Of a stretch of DNA of 64,000 nucleotides, positions 12,440 through 23,821 are shown one piece after another. The DNA is taken from positions 50,435,918-50,499,917 of the forward strand of contig CM055102.1 in assembly GCA_029204225.1 (NCBI GenBank). The letters run 5' to 3'. Every line of letters begins with the position of its first letter. Position 1 is the stretch's first letter. Under the pieces are notes generated by a model, which was not told the origin of the DNA, did not search any database, and saw nothing but the letters and a program-made list of their open reading frames with translations. A program made the position numbers and the translations under genes. The DNA is from Diphasiastrum complanatum. Lineage: Eukaryota > Streptophyta > Lycopodiopsida > Lycopodiales > Lycopodiaceae.

Positions 12440-14421
12440 TAGGTGATGATCTTCTATAAAACAATGCCAAAATCTCTAAGAATTCAAGATATACCTCAAT
12501 ACTCTCTTGCCTGCCTTCCAATGCTCCACACTAGGATCATGCATAAATTGACTCAATCTACCAAAACAATAGTTAAAATCAATTCTTGTGATGGTTAGAT
12601 ATATGAGTGAACCAACTAGCTTCCTATAGAGAGTAATTGTGAAAGATTTGGAACCAATTCAGATCCAAATATACTAAAGATCTTTGGTTACAAAACAAGC
12701 TACTCCACCAATCTTGCCAATGTAGAAAAATCAGCATCTACACACAAAATAGAATGCAAACTCTAATAGAACTTGATCAAACATGAATCAAAACATAAAG
12801 TACTATTGTTGTCAGTACAAAACCAACAAGCTACTGTATTTCACACATGTGAACCTGAAATTAGCAAATATAGATCATTCTACACATAGAATTGCAAGAT
12901 ATCACAAGTATAGTGCACCAATGGATAGTAGAACCCAAGAGAATCATGTATAAGCATGAAATGAGATAGAGAAGAGAGGAATTTTGCCTCTCCACAAGTT
13001 ACATCCTTTTATAGTAGGTCCAATCCCTATTTGCCCACTTGGCTTTTCCTCCAAAATGTAAACCCTACTATTTTTGGGTCTAGATTCAATGTACCCAACA
13101 TTTAAATTTGAATCTACTCAAACTCGACTTCTAACTGTCCCCCACTTTCCAGAAGTGTTTATTCAAATGAAATTGACTACTTAACTTTGAAAAGTCAAAC
13201 TTTAAATCTAATATAAAGTTGGCCTCAATTTTTGCCAATTTTAAAAATGTAGCAAATATGATTAAAGTAGTTGAATTTCTCACAATAATATTCTCAAAGG
13301 ATCTTTCATTACCTCTTAAAGTGAGCTTTACATTTGACTCCATTGGTGTATCAATAGATTTAGCATCTACCATATGAAATATTTCTAGAATAGAATAAGC
13401 ATACTTCTCTTGACAAAGAAAAGTAGATTTAGAAGTTCATACCTCTATTCCCAAGATATAATGCAAAAGACCAAGATCATGCACTTCGAATTCCTTTTTG
13501 AGTGCCATCTTGATATCATTTATATCTTGATTGTTGCCTCCACTCAAAATGATATCATACACATAGACAAAAGGAATGGTAACATCATTTTCAACAAGTC
13601 TTTAGTAAAGTGAATGATCATACTCACTCAATATGAAGTTTTGAGAAATTAGAAAAGTGTAAAACTTAGCATACCAACTCCTTGGTGCTTTCTTAAGCCC
13701 ATACAAACTCTTCTGTAGAAAACACACATGATTTGGCTTGCCATGAGAAATGTAGCCCTCGGGTTGCTCAATAAAAAATCCTCCTCAAGATCTCCATTCA
13801 AGAATGCATTAGTGATGTCCAATTGTCAAATGTTGCAAGAGAAATAATGACTCGAATGCTTACCATGTTTGCCACAGGTGCAAAGGTCCCATCATAGTCA
13901 ATTCCATACTTTTGAGCATATCATTTTGCCACCAAACTTGCCTCAATGTGCTTGTTGATTGATCCATCTTGGTTTGTCTTCACTTTGAAAATCCACTTGC
14001 ATCCAACTGCCTTCTTGTTCTTAGAAAGTTCCACCAATCTTCCCTCTCACCTTGATCTCTCTTCTTCTTGAAGCAATCACTAGCAAAATGTCCAGCTTAT
14101 ATCTATCTTTCTTCTCACCTTGATCTTGACCTTTTGACCGATTGCTTTTTCCCTTGCCCTTGAACTTGCCTTTTGAGAACATTGCTTCCTCCTCTCCAAC
14201 TTGAGATGTAGAAGATGATCCTCCTCTTTCTTGGAGTCTAAACTCTTCAGCCACCAAGACCAAGTCCTCAATACTTGGCAATGTCTTTTGAATAGCAAAA
14301 CTTTGCACCAAGTTAACATGATCATCCAATAAGCCATTAATAACAACTTGAACAAGCTCCACATCCTTAATGCTTTCACTAATGCATGCATAGAAAGAGA
14401 ATACAAAGAGATTTCTACCAA
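12440..14421 (-). pseudogene. Copia C: gag joined directly to RT-RNase H
   Basis: On the minus strand the gag frame 14421-14040 (VQVVINGLLDDHVNLVQSF, then a basic stretch and the start of the zinc knuckle) runs straight into RT sequence at about 14035 (NKKAVGCKWIFKVKTNQDG, YGIDYDGTFAPVANM). Protease and integrase are absent at the joint. Further on are KSIDTPMESNVKL (near 13340) and KLVGSLIYLTITR with EHWKAGKRVLRYI (12640-12500). The RT part is full of stops and frameshifts. The gag resembles copia E and F, while the RT differs from copia A and B, so C may also be a mosaic of two families. Confidence 0.75.
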
Positions 14422-14424
14422 AAT

Positions 14425-16040
14425 GTCATTTGGCCACTTGCCCTAAACTAGCCCTAAAATAGAAACTTCTAGGTACTTCACCAAAAACCTAGTTTGTAGT
14501 GACTAGATGCAATGTATCTAGATTAGCCAATTAGAATGGGTCCAATTCGACCTCATCACTTTTATACTTGCCAAAAATAGTACAAACATATTTAGGCCTT
14601 TATTGACATTATAAAATCTATCTCTAAGTTGAAATTTCATTTTGGCCTCAAAATTGCCAATTTATCTCAACCAAACTAGTTGAATTTTTTACAATGGTTG
14701 TTGTCATTGTCTACACAGTTGCACAACACAATAACTAGCTAGTATAATTGACTAGCTTTATTTATAGTGGTACCACATCAGCAAGACAATTGACAGATTC
14801 AACCTTTCTATGCTTGACATTGGCAGCTCTAATTTGACCAGTATATAGGTTTCTCACCCAAAACTTGTCTCGTCATTGTATCACATCATTCCAAACAAAG
14901 AAAATGCACATTAGATCTACCATCGTGATGAGAAACTCACCCATGGCCTATAGAACATTAGGTAAGATAGCTTCATCAAAAACCTGTATCGGGCGCATAC
15001 CATCAGATCTGAAACAAGTACACATTATCCATTGATATCTCCCCAAGAATTTGTCCACCTATGGCGCAACTAGACTCCAACTAAATCTAACTAATAAACT
15101 AAATCCTACTTACAGAAGAATAATATATAAAAAAAATAACAACAGGTGATGCAAAACTGGAGATCACCACCTATGCATATGACCATGTATCTCATCTGAG
15201 TACTCACCAAAGTATCACATGTCACTCCTTCAGTAACCGTCTCCATCCATCTTGGCTCACAAAAATAAGACATACTAGATCCACACCACCCCATGATGCA
15301 CTCCCTCATATCGATAACACCCCATGATACACACCATGCCACTTACCTCAAAGTAGGCTTGACCTATAGTAAGGTCACCACACAATAGATGATGCACCAA
15401 CTGAAAATCATCTTTTATACATCCAATGATGTATCATACTTGAGCATCCGTAGCATCTCCCTGAGTGCCACCCCAATGGACTCATCATCTAGTCATTGAG
15501 CTCACCTGATGCCTTCATTTATGGGCACCATCCTACTATCCAAGTCGATCAACAAAGCATCACCTACCTCTCCTAGCTCCTAGCAACTACTTGCTCTCCC
15601 TGGCTATGTGCCACTTGACATCATGTCAATGCAAGACCATCCCTGAGTTCTATGTCACGGGATTCTGAGACTAATGTCTCTCAACTTGATCATACTAAGG
15701 TACACGACTATAAGTGACTTTCTTTAGGCTTTCTCCCTAATCTTCCCACCTAAGAATCTAAACCAAATAGGTTCCAACACTTGTGCCTAGCCTAAACTCA
15801 TACAGATATAGCCAAATACAAAATAGCTAGTAAATAGCTCATCTATGTCCTAGAATAGTCACCACCCCATCAATGCCATTGCCAATAACGAACCCTACTC
15901 CCTACTGTATCACCATGCCTATACTCCCAAAGGATACACTATGAAATTCTCACCATCAATATCCCCTCAAGTAGATCTCTTGCAAAACACTCACCATAGT
16001 GTTTTTCTCCATCACACCCAACCATATGATGCTCATGAGG
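14425..16040. other. No recognisable gene
   Basis: AT-rich on the left. From about 15000 it is rich in words like CACCCCATGATGCAC and CTCACC on the plus strand. Short frames here show no family motif. Probably old retroelement DNA, but I found no LTR ends or coding islands. Confidence 0.3.
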
Positions 16041-16600
16041 TCTTGTTGGGGGTATCCCCAACATATTGTAAATAAACAAACTCAGAAATATAGAAATAGA
16101 TTGAAGGGTTGTGGCATCCTTCATGCATAAGTCCATGGCCCAATGAGCACACAAGTCAAGTTGTAATTAGAATAAAAGCCTATTGTTAATTAAATAAAAT
16201 TTGAGGCCACAATGTCAAGTTAATAAACTTAGAATAAACTTACAAAGTTGGGTCCAAAGTGAAAATTACATGTATCATGTGATTTCCAATGTACTTTTTT
16301 AGGACCCTTGGATTATATTTGACCCAAAGTGAATGGTGTGGATTAGAGTTCATATTATTAGGAGTAAACAATAGGATTAAGGGGCAAGGGCCTTCACCAT
16401 TGATAAAAAGACACCATTTTGTATCATATTTTCCATGCTTAGTGAGAAGGAGGAGACTCTACCAATTTGGAGAGCCAAAGCATCCTCATTTGCTAATCCC
16501 TCATGCTAATGCTATTGTCGTGTTTTCCATTTGCTTTCTGTTTTCTTGTTCTTGTTTTGATTAGTAAGGGAAAAGTAGGAAACATCTAAAAGTAGCATCT
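16041..16600 (+). repeat. Possible solo or partial LTR with palindromic end
   Basis: It opens with TGTTGGGGGTATCCCCAACA, a perfect 8-bp inverted repeat around GTAT, of the kind found at some plant LTR ends. The next 550 bp are non-coding with an LTR-like texture: T-rich runs and a pyrimidine-rich TTTCTGTTTTCTTGTTC tail at 16530. The other end and any target duplication were not located. The 91-codon frame at 16289-16564 has no family motif and is probably chance. Confidence 0.35.
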
Positions 16601-17800
16601 TGACATAGTTAGGCACCTATCTAGTGAACTAGCCCTCTTTGACAGGTGGAAGGACTGCTCACGGCTATATCTACACACCCCACAATGGCACCGATGCCAG
16701 AGATAGGTTTCACTAATTAGTTTAGTTGTTTTTTTATTTGTTTTTGTTTTTTTTAGAGCGTTATTAGGTGGATTTCGGATAGAGTTAGCTTGGTTTCTGC
16801 ATTTTCTTGTGCTTGGATTGTTCACAGCTAGCGGAAGAGGTGTGAGAGGGTAGAGGAGGCCCAAACAGCCTCTAAGGGCTTGACATCTAGCCAAAAACCT
16901 TGAAAACTCATGAAAATATTCAAATATGCATTTTGGAGGAAAAAAAGACAAAATTCTCATCAAATTTTGTTTTCTCCAAAACCAATGGGAACCAACCTTC
17001 TCATGATTGACCTCTAGGGTACTGTCCCAGACCTGCACAGAAGCCTGCGAGAGTTAGTTCCAAGCAAGATTTTCAAAAAACAAAGAAAAACCATAAAAAT
17101 TTCAAAAAATACCCTTGTAAAAAATAAAAAAAAATTTAGAAGTTCATAAGAACCTTTGTAGAGCTCTCTAAAGTTCCATCTCAGTGAGACCAGGGCATAG
17201 AGAAGCTTGCAAAGGTTAGTTACCAGTTTAAGTGCTCTTGCGAAGGTTCCCACTAAGAAAAAGATAGAAAAATCAGGCAAAACCCTTGCAGACAAAAAAA
17301 ATTTCAGTTTTAGTGGCCAAGAACCCTCGTAGAGAATTTTGAAGTTCCATCTCAGTGAGACAAGAACACAGAAGAGCCTGCAAAGATTAGTTTGATTCTA
17401 GTGAGCAAAAAATTGGATTTGAGTGTCTTAAAATCACTAAAGTCAAAAGATCCATCAAACCCTCGCACAAGTAACCTTCGTAGACCATTCCATTGGATTC
17501 ATAATGTCTTTTTACATAAGTGATAAAGTCTATGAGATACAAATTATTGATAAAGATCAGAGCAAAAAAGTATTTCTAGACCCTTTCAAGCTGTAAAATT
17601 TTTACTTTCTACAAGAGTTAACCTTCACAGAGATTTTCAGAGCTAAATCCATACCAGATACAGCTCCTGTAAGCCCTGTGAGAGTTACTTCCCAGTAGTT
17701 TTGAAAAAATCAAGTTTTTTGACTATAAAATAGTGAAAGAACCTTCACATAGCCAACCATCACATGAGTAACCTTCGCAAACCAAGTTAGTAGTTAGATC
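16600..17800. repeat. Non-coding DNA with AACCTTCGCA motifs
   Basis: Words such as AACCTTCGTAG, AACCCTCGCAC, AACCTTCGCAAACC and TTGCAAAGGTTAG recur roughly every 50-150 bp. They are the reverse-strand form of the motifs at 1.27-1.52 kb. CCATCTCAGTGAGACNAG occurs twice (about 17177 and 17349), which shows local tandem duplication with a period near 172 bp. No coding capacity was recognised. Confidence 0.4.
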
Positions 17801-17819
17801 TGCATCACATCTAACTGAT

Positions 17820-18680
17820 GTGAAAATCTCAGGCCAATCATGCAAATTATGTGAAAAAAGTTATCGTGCGGTTATTATTGTTGTGAAAGTGAGACTATCT
17901 CTATATTCGTATTCTTCTTCTTATTCACAAACCATTTTTGTGTCTTTGAATTTTCTTTTGCACGGAAGTTGTTTACAAAATCCCAAACACACGCCTACAC
18001 ATTACAGAACACATTCTATTCTAGCAATCAGGACAAATGATAGCACAAGATAGGAAGATGCACGCAAATAGAGCGACTGTATTATCAGTAAACTTTTTAG
18101 AGCGAAATTGTCAGTGTCTCGCTCATTGGCGGAATGACACTCTACTCTTTCACTGTGTTCTTCTCGTTGGTAGACTTTCATGCACAACTATAGTTTCTAG
18201 TAATTTTTTGCTCACTCGCTACCTCTCTCTCTGTGTCTCTTACAGATCTCTCTCAATTCAGATTTTTTAGTTATGATCCAGAGAGGATCGTTTATACCTC
18301 CACTGTGTGGAGTTTACAAGATAGCTAAACGTAGAATCACAAGACTAGTAAACGCTAATCAACTAGCTAGTTAGTCTTCGTCTTTGCCGTTCATTTCAGC
18401 TGGGCGTGAAGCCTGTTGAGCTGTCAGCCAACAGTGTGAAAGATTCTTCTTTGTGTCGTAATCTCCATTTGCTTTCATTCTTTTCATTTCTTTTGTAGCT
18501 TTTCGTTTTGCGTCCCTTTGTGGTTTGCGGTCCTGGAGGTGTGTTTACGATTCACGAATGATTCGTGAATCGTTCGTGCTTCAAGTCAAAGACACGTTGA
18601 CTATCGCAAATCGTTCTCATTCGACCTTCGTTTCTTGTTCATGCTGCGACAAAGTTGCAAGAGTTCACCATTTCTGACAC
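17820..18680 (-). repeat. Probable 3' LTR/UTR region of copia D
   Basis: Non-coding sequence downstream of the RNase H end of copia D. It contains ATTCACGAATGATTCGTGAATCG at 18548-18570, an inverted repeat built from ATTCACGAAT/ATTCGTGAAT. The copia M LTR has a similar GAATGGTTCGTGAAC vocabulary, which suggests related LTRs. Exact LTR borders were not established. Confidence 0.45.
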
Positions 18681-18689
18681 TCCCTCTTG

Positions 18690-19373
18690 AACCTTGCAGC
18701 TTTGTACGTGTAATCCAATTGCCCTTCTTTGCTTGGCAAAGAGTGACTTGTCGAGCGGTTTCGTGAGCAGATCTACAATCATATTTTTTGATTTTATATA
18801 CCTGGAGCTCTCCTTTCGAGATCAAATATCAAATGTGATGGTACTTCAGAGGTATGTGCTTTGTCTTGGAATGGAAGACGGGATCATGGGACAGATAGAT
18901 GGCACTCTGAAAGTCCAGCATCATTATGCTTGGCCCTCCTTGTGGTATCTCAATTGCCTCCAACATCATCTGCAGCCACACTACCTCATTCACAACCTTT
19001 GAGACTATGACATATTCAGCTTCGCAAGAGGATTGAGCCACCAAGGTTTGCTTTTTGCATATCCAGCTAATTGCAGCTTCGCACGCTGTCATCTTTGCAG
19101 CTTGCCCAGCTCTGTACCCTTCAAATACTGTAGGATTCGTTTGGCCATTTGCCAATGTGCCATACCAGGATTTGAAGAGAATTGGCTCAATGCGTAAATA
19201 GAGAAAGCTAGATCGGGTCTGGTACAAATTGTCAAGTACATCAGACTACTAATTAAGTTCTGGTAAAGTACACCTGCCATCTTCTGTTCTTCATCTTCCG
19301 TTTTTGGGCAATCTTGTTTTGTGAGCTTGGCTCCAGGTATCATTGGTGTGTCTTTCTCTTTGCAGTTCATCAT
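18690..19373 (-). pseudogene. Copia D RNase H
   Basis: Two frames: 19373-19089 (LISSLMYLTICTRPDLAFSIYALSQF, AHWQMAKRILQYLKGTELG) and 19227-18829 (AAISWICKKQTLVAQSSCEAEYV, SKTKHIPLKYHHI). The conserved SSCEAEY with its catalytic Glu is present. The expected GYSDSDWAG/KSTSGY segment is degraded (GYRAGQAA). In a third frame to about 18690 one reads IVDLLTKPL, the conserved end of copia pol. Inactive because of frameshifts. Confidence 0.82.
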
Positions 19374-19379
19374 GTGGTA

Positions 19380-20105
19380 CTACTTCAGCACTTTTTTGGC
19401 ATACTCAAACTGACTCAAGTGCATTTTGCCCTTTGTTTGATCTTTTTTTATCTCCAGCCCTAGGCATTTTGTTGCTTCTCCAAGATCTGTGATTTCATAG
19501 CTTTCAGAAATCTGACTCTTCGTGTCTTTGATCAGCATCAAGGAATCTCCTATCATTAGCGAATCATCCACAAAAATGGTCAGTATCACAAAATCCTTTC
19601 CTACTTTTTTAATGTAGACATTGTAGTCTAGTTGAGTAGGATTGAAGTCTAGAGACTTCAAAAGACCATCAAGCTTTTTATACCAGGCTCGTGATGCCTG
19701 TTTTAGACCATAGATGCATCTCTACAATTGACAAACATATTGTCTGTTGTCGGGGTCTTCATAGCCTTCAAGTTGCTTCATGAAGATTTCTTCCTCTAGA
19801 TCTCCATGGAGAAAGTCTATTTTCACGTCAATCTGGTGAATTTCCAGATTGTCTTGTGTGGCGTATGCAAGGAGTAGCCTTATGCTTGTCATCTTGACCA
19901 TGGGCGAATATGTGTCTAAATAGTCAACATCATATCTCTGCGTGTAGCCCTTTGTGACAAGCCTTGCTTTGTAGCAGCCAATAGTGCCATCTGAATTCAG
20001 TTTTTTCTTGTACACCAACTTGCAGTTAACTATTTTTTTGTTTTTTGGTAGTGGCTCTAGTGTCCATGCCTCGTTTCGCCTCATCGACTCGATCTCCTCT
20101 GACAT
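19380..20105 (-). pseudogene. Copia D reverse transcriptase
   Basis: The frame 20105-19722 covers the RT fingers and palm: WTLEPLPKNKKIVNCK, YKARLVTKGYTQ, DYLDTYSPMVKMTSIRLLLA and QIDVKIDFLHGDLEEEIFM. The usual DVKTAFL has become DVKIDFL. A frame change near 19720 leads to 19661-19380 with LTIFVDDSLMIGDS, where the YVDD box reads FVDD. The last segment keeps LGLEIKKDQ. The catalytic Asp pair is present, but the frames are separated by a stop (TAG at about 19722). Confidence 0.85.
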
Positions 20106-20563
20106 TGCCTGCTTCCAAAATTCTCCGTTTGGACTCTGGATAACTTCTTGGTATGTTGTTGGCTCTGCTGTAAAGCTGCAGTACTCGAACTGTGTGTCTT
20201 CGCTCCATTGAAGATTGTTAGACTAGTGGTCTAGAGGTCTTCTTTGTCTCGTTGACCTTTGAGGTTCGTTTCATCGCTTTTCGAACGTTTTTTGTTCGTG
20301 GGGTTGATCCTCTGCTTCCTGCTGCTCTAGAGTCTGCGGCTCTGCATTCTGATTTGATGTCTATCCTCGATCTCCCTCTTGAATGGACAACAGTGTGAAG
20401 ATCTCATGGCCTCTTTTGTCTTTTAGTCCAGAAAATGTGAACTCATCAAACTTCACATCTCTGCTCGAAACGACCTTCTTCGTGGTTGGGTTGTAGAGCC
20501 AGTTTCGGGCCTTGAAACCTTGAGACCTGTGACTATGTCTTTTTTGCTCATGTCATGCAGGCT

Positions 20564-21765
20564 CTACATGTTTAAATGATACATTCTCCTATGCCAGAGT
20601 TGATTTTCATTTTCTGAAGCATTTAATATGCTATCAGAGTTGTTGACTATTTTGGCCTGGTAGAGATTTTCTTCGCTGCATCCGATCGTCGACAACTTGT
20701 TTGTCGTCTTCTCAATCATACGGCATGTATTGTCGTCGAACAAAACTCGAATACCTAGATCTGCCATCTTGGAGATAGATACCAGATCTTTTATGAGTGA
20801 GGACACATAGAGCACTCTTGGCAGCTCTGCTTGGCATGACAATGTTTGTAGTTGTAGAGTGCTGATGCCTTTGACATCGTGTCTACTTCCATTGCCTAGA
20901 ATCACTACTATGTTGTTTTCGAGTTTGTGAAAGTCGATCAAGACCTTGTTGCAGGTTATGTGTGATGTTGCTCCTGAATCAATGACTACATCGCAATTGC
21001 ATTTAGAGTAGCTTGTTGAAGCTTCATCGAGAATCATGAAAGCTGTATCACCTCTTTCAGCATCCTTAAATGACTCTACAACCTTTGCCTTTTCAGCTTT
21101 GTTCTTTCTTTTTGGGTTGAATCTGCAATCGTATGCAGAATGCCCTTTCTTCTTGCAGTGCATGCAAGGTATTGTTGGATTGAACCAACATTTGTTGGCC
21201 ATATGGTGGCAGTAATCGCAAGAAGAAGATTGTTGATTCGAGGACTTTGTCTTTTCGAATCTTGGCTTGCTTTTGTTTTTCTTTTTCCCTTTCGTGAAGA
21301 GAGATTTCTCTTGATCACTGCTTTCCTCTCCTTCGTCTCTCATCAGTCTCTCATCAATGACAAGGATGACTGCTTTGTCGAATGTCATATCTGCTAGACT
21401 CAGTATGAGCATTCTCAGTGGCTGATAGGACGTCAGTAGAGATTTCCGAAAGTACATCAGCTATTGTGGTGTTGGGACCTGGTGCTCCTATCCTAATGTA
21501 GCGAGTTGAGCAAAGATCATTTTGATCTTCTCAACGTGCTGATCCAACTGGTTCCATCCCACCGTATGGATTGTAGCTGATTGTGAAGGTGCATGACTGA
21601 AGTTGCAGTCCTCACTTCATACTTTTGTTTCAATCTTTCTCACACTGCATGGCTGCTTTTGCAGTCTTCAATCTGCATGAGTAGATCTTCATTTATGGAT
21701 TAAATGATGATCGCCATTGCGCGCTCATCTTTTTTGATCCATTCAGCTCTCCTCGGGTCTCCCTA
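20564..21765 (-). pseudogene. Copia D gag-protease-pre-integrase
   Basis: A 297-codon frame (21457-20564) is preceded by a gag stretch up to 21765 in other frames (RAEWIKKDERAMAII, KQKYEVRTATSVMHLHNQL) with stops. The main frame has two zinc knuckles: CDYCHHMANKC, with spacing unlike CX2CX4HX4C, and the canonical CMHCKKKGHSAYDC. The aspartic protease active site follows as VIDSGATSH. The frame ends in the integrase zinc domain (LWHRRMYHLNM). Gag packages element RNA and the protease cuts the polyprotein. The catalytic DSG is intact, but gag is broken by stops and frameshifts upstream. Confidence 0.85.
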
Positions 21766-22656
21766 TGGAGACCCTCTTGGGGCTTGTGCACAAGGAAACC
21801 CTTTCTATCATGTTTTCTAAGGCTTCTTTGGCATTGCATCGAGCTCAGCTTCTCTCTTATGCGGGTCCAGGTGTGGGGGCTTGGCTGTCAGCTCCGACCT
21901 ATCATTCATTCCTTTCGATTGTCTTTGACCATCTTCACCACTGTTCTTTGTCTTTGCTTGGGGCTATCTCATCCTTCAGTCTTGGGTCTCTCTAGGTGTG
22001 TTTGTGGTCACCCTATTGATGCTCTTGCTATCCACCTCTTCCACTATCCTTCTGGGAGTGAGCGCACAGCTACGCATGATGTTGTCAGAGATGTAGTGGC
22101 CGCTATAGCCAGAGATGGAGGATTCCATGTCCTCAGAGGATAGTCTTATGTCCTTCCTTCTATCACGTCCCACTGTTCCCGCAGACATGTTGGCATTGTC
22201 CTCTCTCAAGATGGACTTTGTAGTTTGGCAGATGACGTTGTTGCTGATCCCACGCGTGGTGACCTATTGTCTCACTCTGACTTCACACTAGGGGAAGCGG
22301 CAGACATGGCAATACAAGAGAAGAAGAAAAACTACTCCGACAAACACCCAACTGATGCTTTCCTTCCCCTAGCAATTGAGACTTATGGCACCTTGCATCG
22401 ACGCTTTGAAAATTTTCTTCGCATTTGTTCTCATCAAGTAGTAGAGCATCAAGGTATTCCTGGCTCTATTCTCCTGGCTTCTTTCAAACAGCATATTTTC
22501 ATTGCCCTGCAACGTGCTCAGGCCCTATCAATCCTGCAACGGGCGATGGTGGCTGGGTCTGCTACATCTCATCTCTCTTCATTAGCCGACTCACCACCTC
22601 TTCGCTTTTTTGATCTGTTGCAGTCAGTTGGCAGACTCCCACTGACATCATCATAG
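21765..22656 (+). pseudogene. C-terminal part of a retroelement-type protein
   Basis: Successive plus-strand frames read LLSYAGPGVGAWLSAPTYHSF (21765-21995), then CVCGHPIDALAIHLFHYPSGSERTATHDVVRDV (to 22143), then ADDVVADPTRGDLLS, FLPLAIETYGTLH and FKQHIFIALQRAQALSI (22225-22656). The series AWLSA..., CxCGxxxD...H...G..R...HD..RD, VVADPxR, PLAIExxGxLH is one I recall downstream of reverse transcriptase in uncharacterised non-LTR-like proteins of plants and animals. The recall is general, so the family name is uncertain. Two frameshifts are needed. No RT domain lies upstream, where minus-strand copia D ends. Confidence 0.5.
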
Positions 22657-22983
22657 TTTATACACTTATTTTTAATGCAAGGATCTGGATTAATCTTAGC
22701 TTTACTGCAAGCTTTGCTCTTGTTTGAGCTTACTTTTGCAACTTCCCCTTCGGGATGAATTCCTACCTCAATATATAGAGGGTAGATTCCGGTGCATGAA
22801 CCCATGCAACCTCCATGCAGTTCAACCATAAATAGGTCTCATCTCCTCATGCAGTCCTCCTGCCTATATCCTCGTCACATGTACATGCAATAATCCATAT
22901 GTCTCAAGTATCTGGGTCCTCTCAAGGTAATTAGTCACAAACAGGCGTCGACCTGGAATTAAATCATGGCATGACCAATAATC

Positions 22984-23640
22984 TCAAACACTGGAGGGTC
23001 GGCCAACCATATTAGGACTATTCCAGGTCCCTAACCAAATATGGCCATAACAAGAACCGTCAAGCCTTGGAAATCCATGAGTAAAAGAGTACAATAATGA
23101 TGCTAAGCCAGCTCCATAAGACTCCATATAACTAGTAGGTAGCACTCGTCCTTCTTCAAGATCCATTGGATACAAAAAGATGATAATAGATTCACCAAAT
23201 TTTGACAATTTCCACACATTGACATAACATAGCTCAAACGTAAAGTTAGATGAGTAAAGTATGTTTGAACAAGACTTCATTGCTGCTCCTCTGACTTCAC
23301 TTGAGTCTTCAATAATCTGCAAAAACAAATCCTTAGTGCCTTGGCCATTTGATTCTTCTTTGATGCTCTTGACTAGCTCTAAATTGCCAAATTCCCATTC
23401 GTGTTGATGAAGCTCATTAAGATCAACCTCTTGATCTTCCTCTTGACATCAAAACCATTGACCAAAACCTGTTTTCCAAAACCACAAATAACATCCATTT
23501 CATGAAGATAGCCATCAATATGCATAACATCATCCACACAAGAAGATGTACCAAAACATGTGAGTAAAGCCAAGTTTGTACCTTCCACAACTTGCTTACC
23601 CTTCTCATCATATGTAAGCCTTGTTGGCTTTTACTTTGCC
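22984..23640 (-). pseudogene. Unrelated open module in place of RT in copia F
   Basis: After the linker (RRSSRQSKSQQ, RLTYDEKGKQ-like) the open sequence continues as TNLALLTCFGTSSCVDDVMHI, GYLHEMDVICGFGKQVLVNGF. After one frameshift near 23448 come EVDLNELHQHEWEFGNLELV, then frame 23328-22984 (FLQIIEDSSEVRGAAMKSC, SYGAGLASLLYSFTHGFPRL). None of the RT or RNase H motifs that follow the same linker in copia A and B is present. I do not recognise a family. It could be captured host coding sequence or the remnant of a non-autonomous subfamily. Confidence 0.55.
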
Positions 23641-23821
23641 TTGAGGATCTTCTTGGAACTTGACTTGGAGAGGCATCTCCACCATCATTATCCATAGATC
23701 CATCACCATCAAGAAATTTAGGAGAAACAACATGAAGATTGTTAGTTTCGTCAACATCAACTTTCCGTGGTTCATTGTCTTCTTCAAAGATGACATCTCT
23801 AGAAATGAGAACTTTGCTTGT

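Larger units (their letters stand above)
18690..21765 (-). mobile_element. Copia D, truncated
   Basis: Reading leftwards: gag (from 21765), double zinc knuckle, protease and pre-integrase domain (21457-20564), then RT (20105-19722), the YVDD region (19661-19380) and RNase H (19240-18690). The integrase core between 20564 and about 20450 is nearly all missing, so the element is internally deleted. Its two-knuckle gag resembles copia L and M. Its right end stops inside gag at about 21765, where a plus-strand fragment of another protein begins. Confidence 0.85.
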
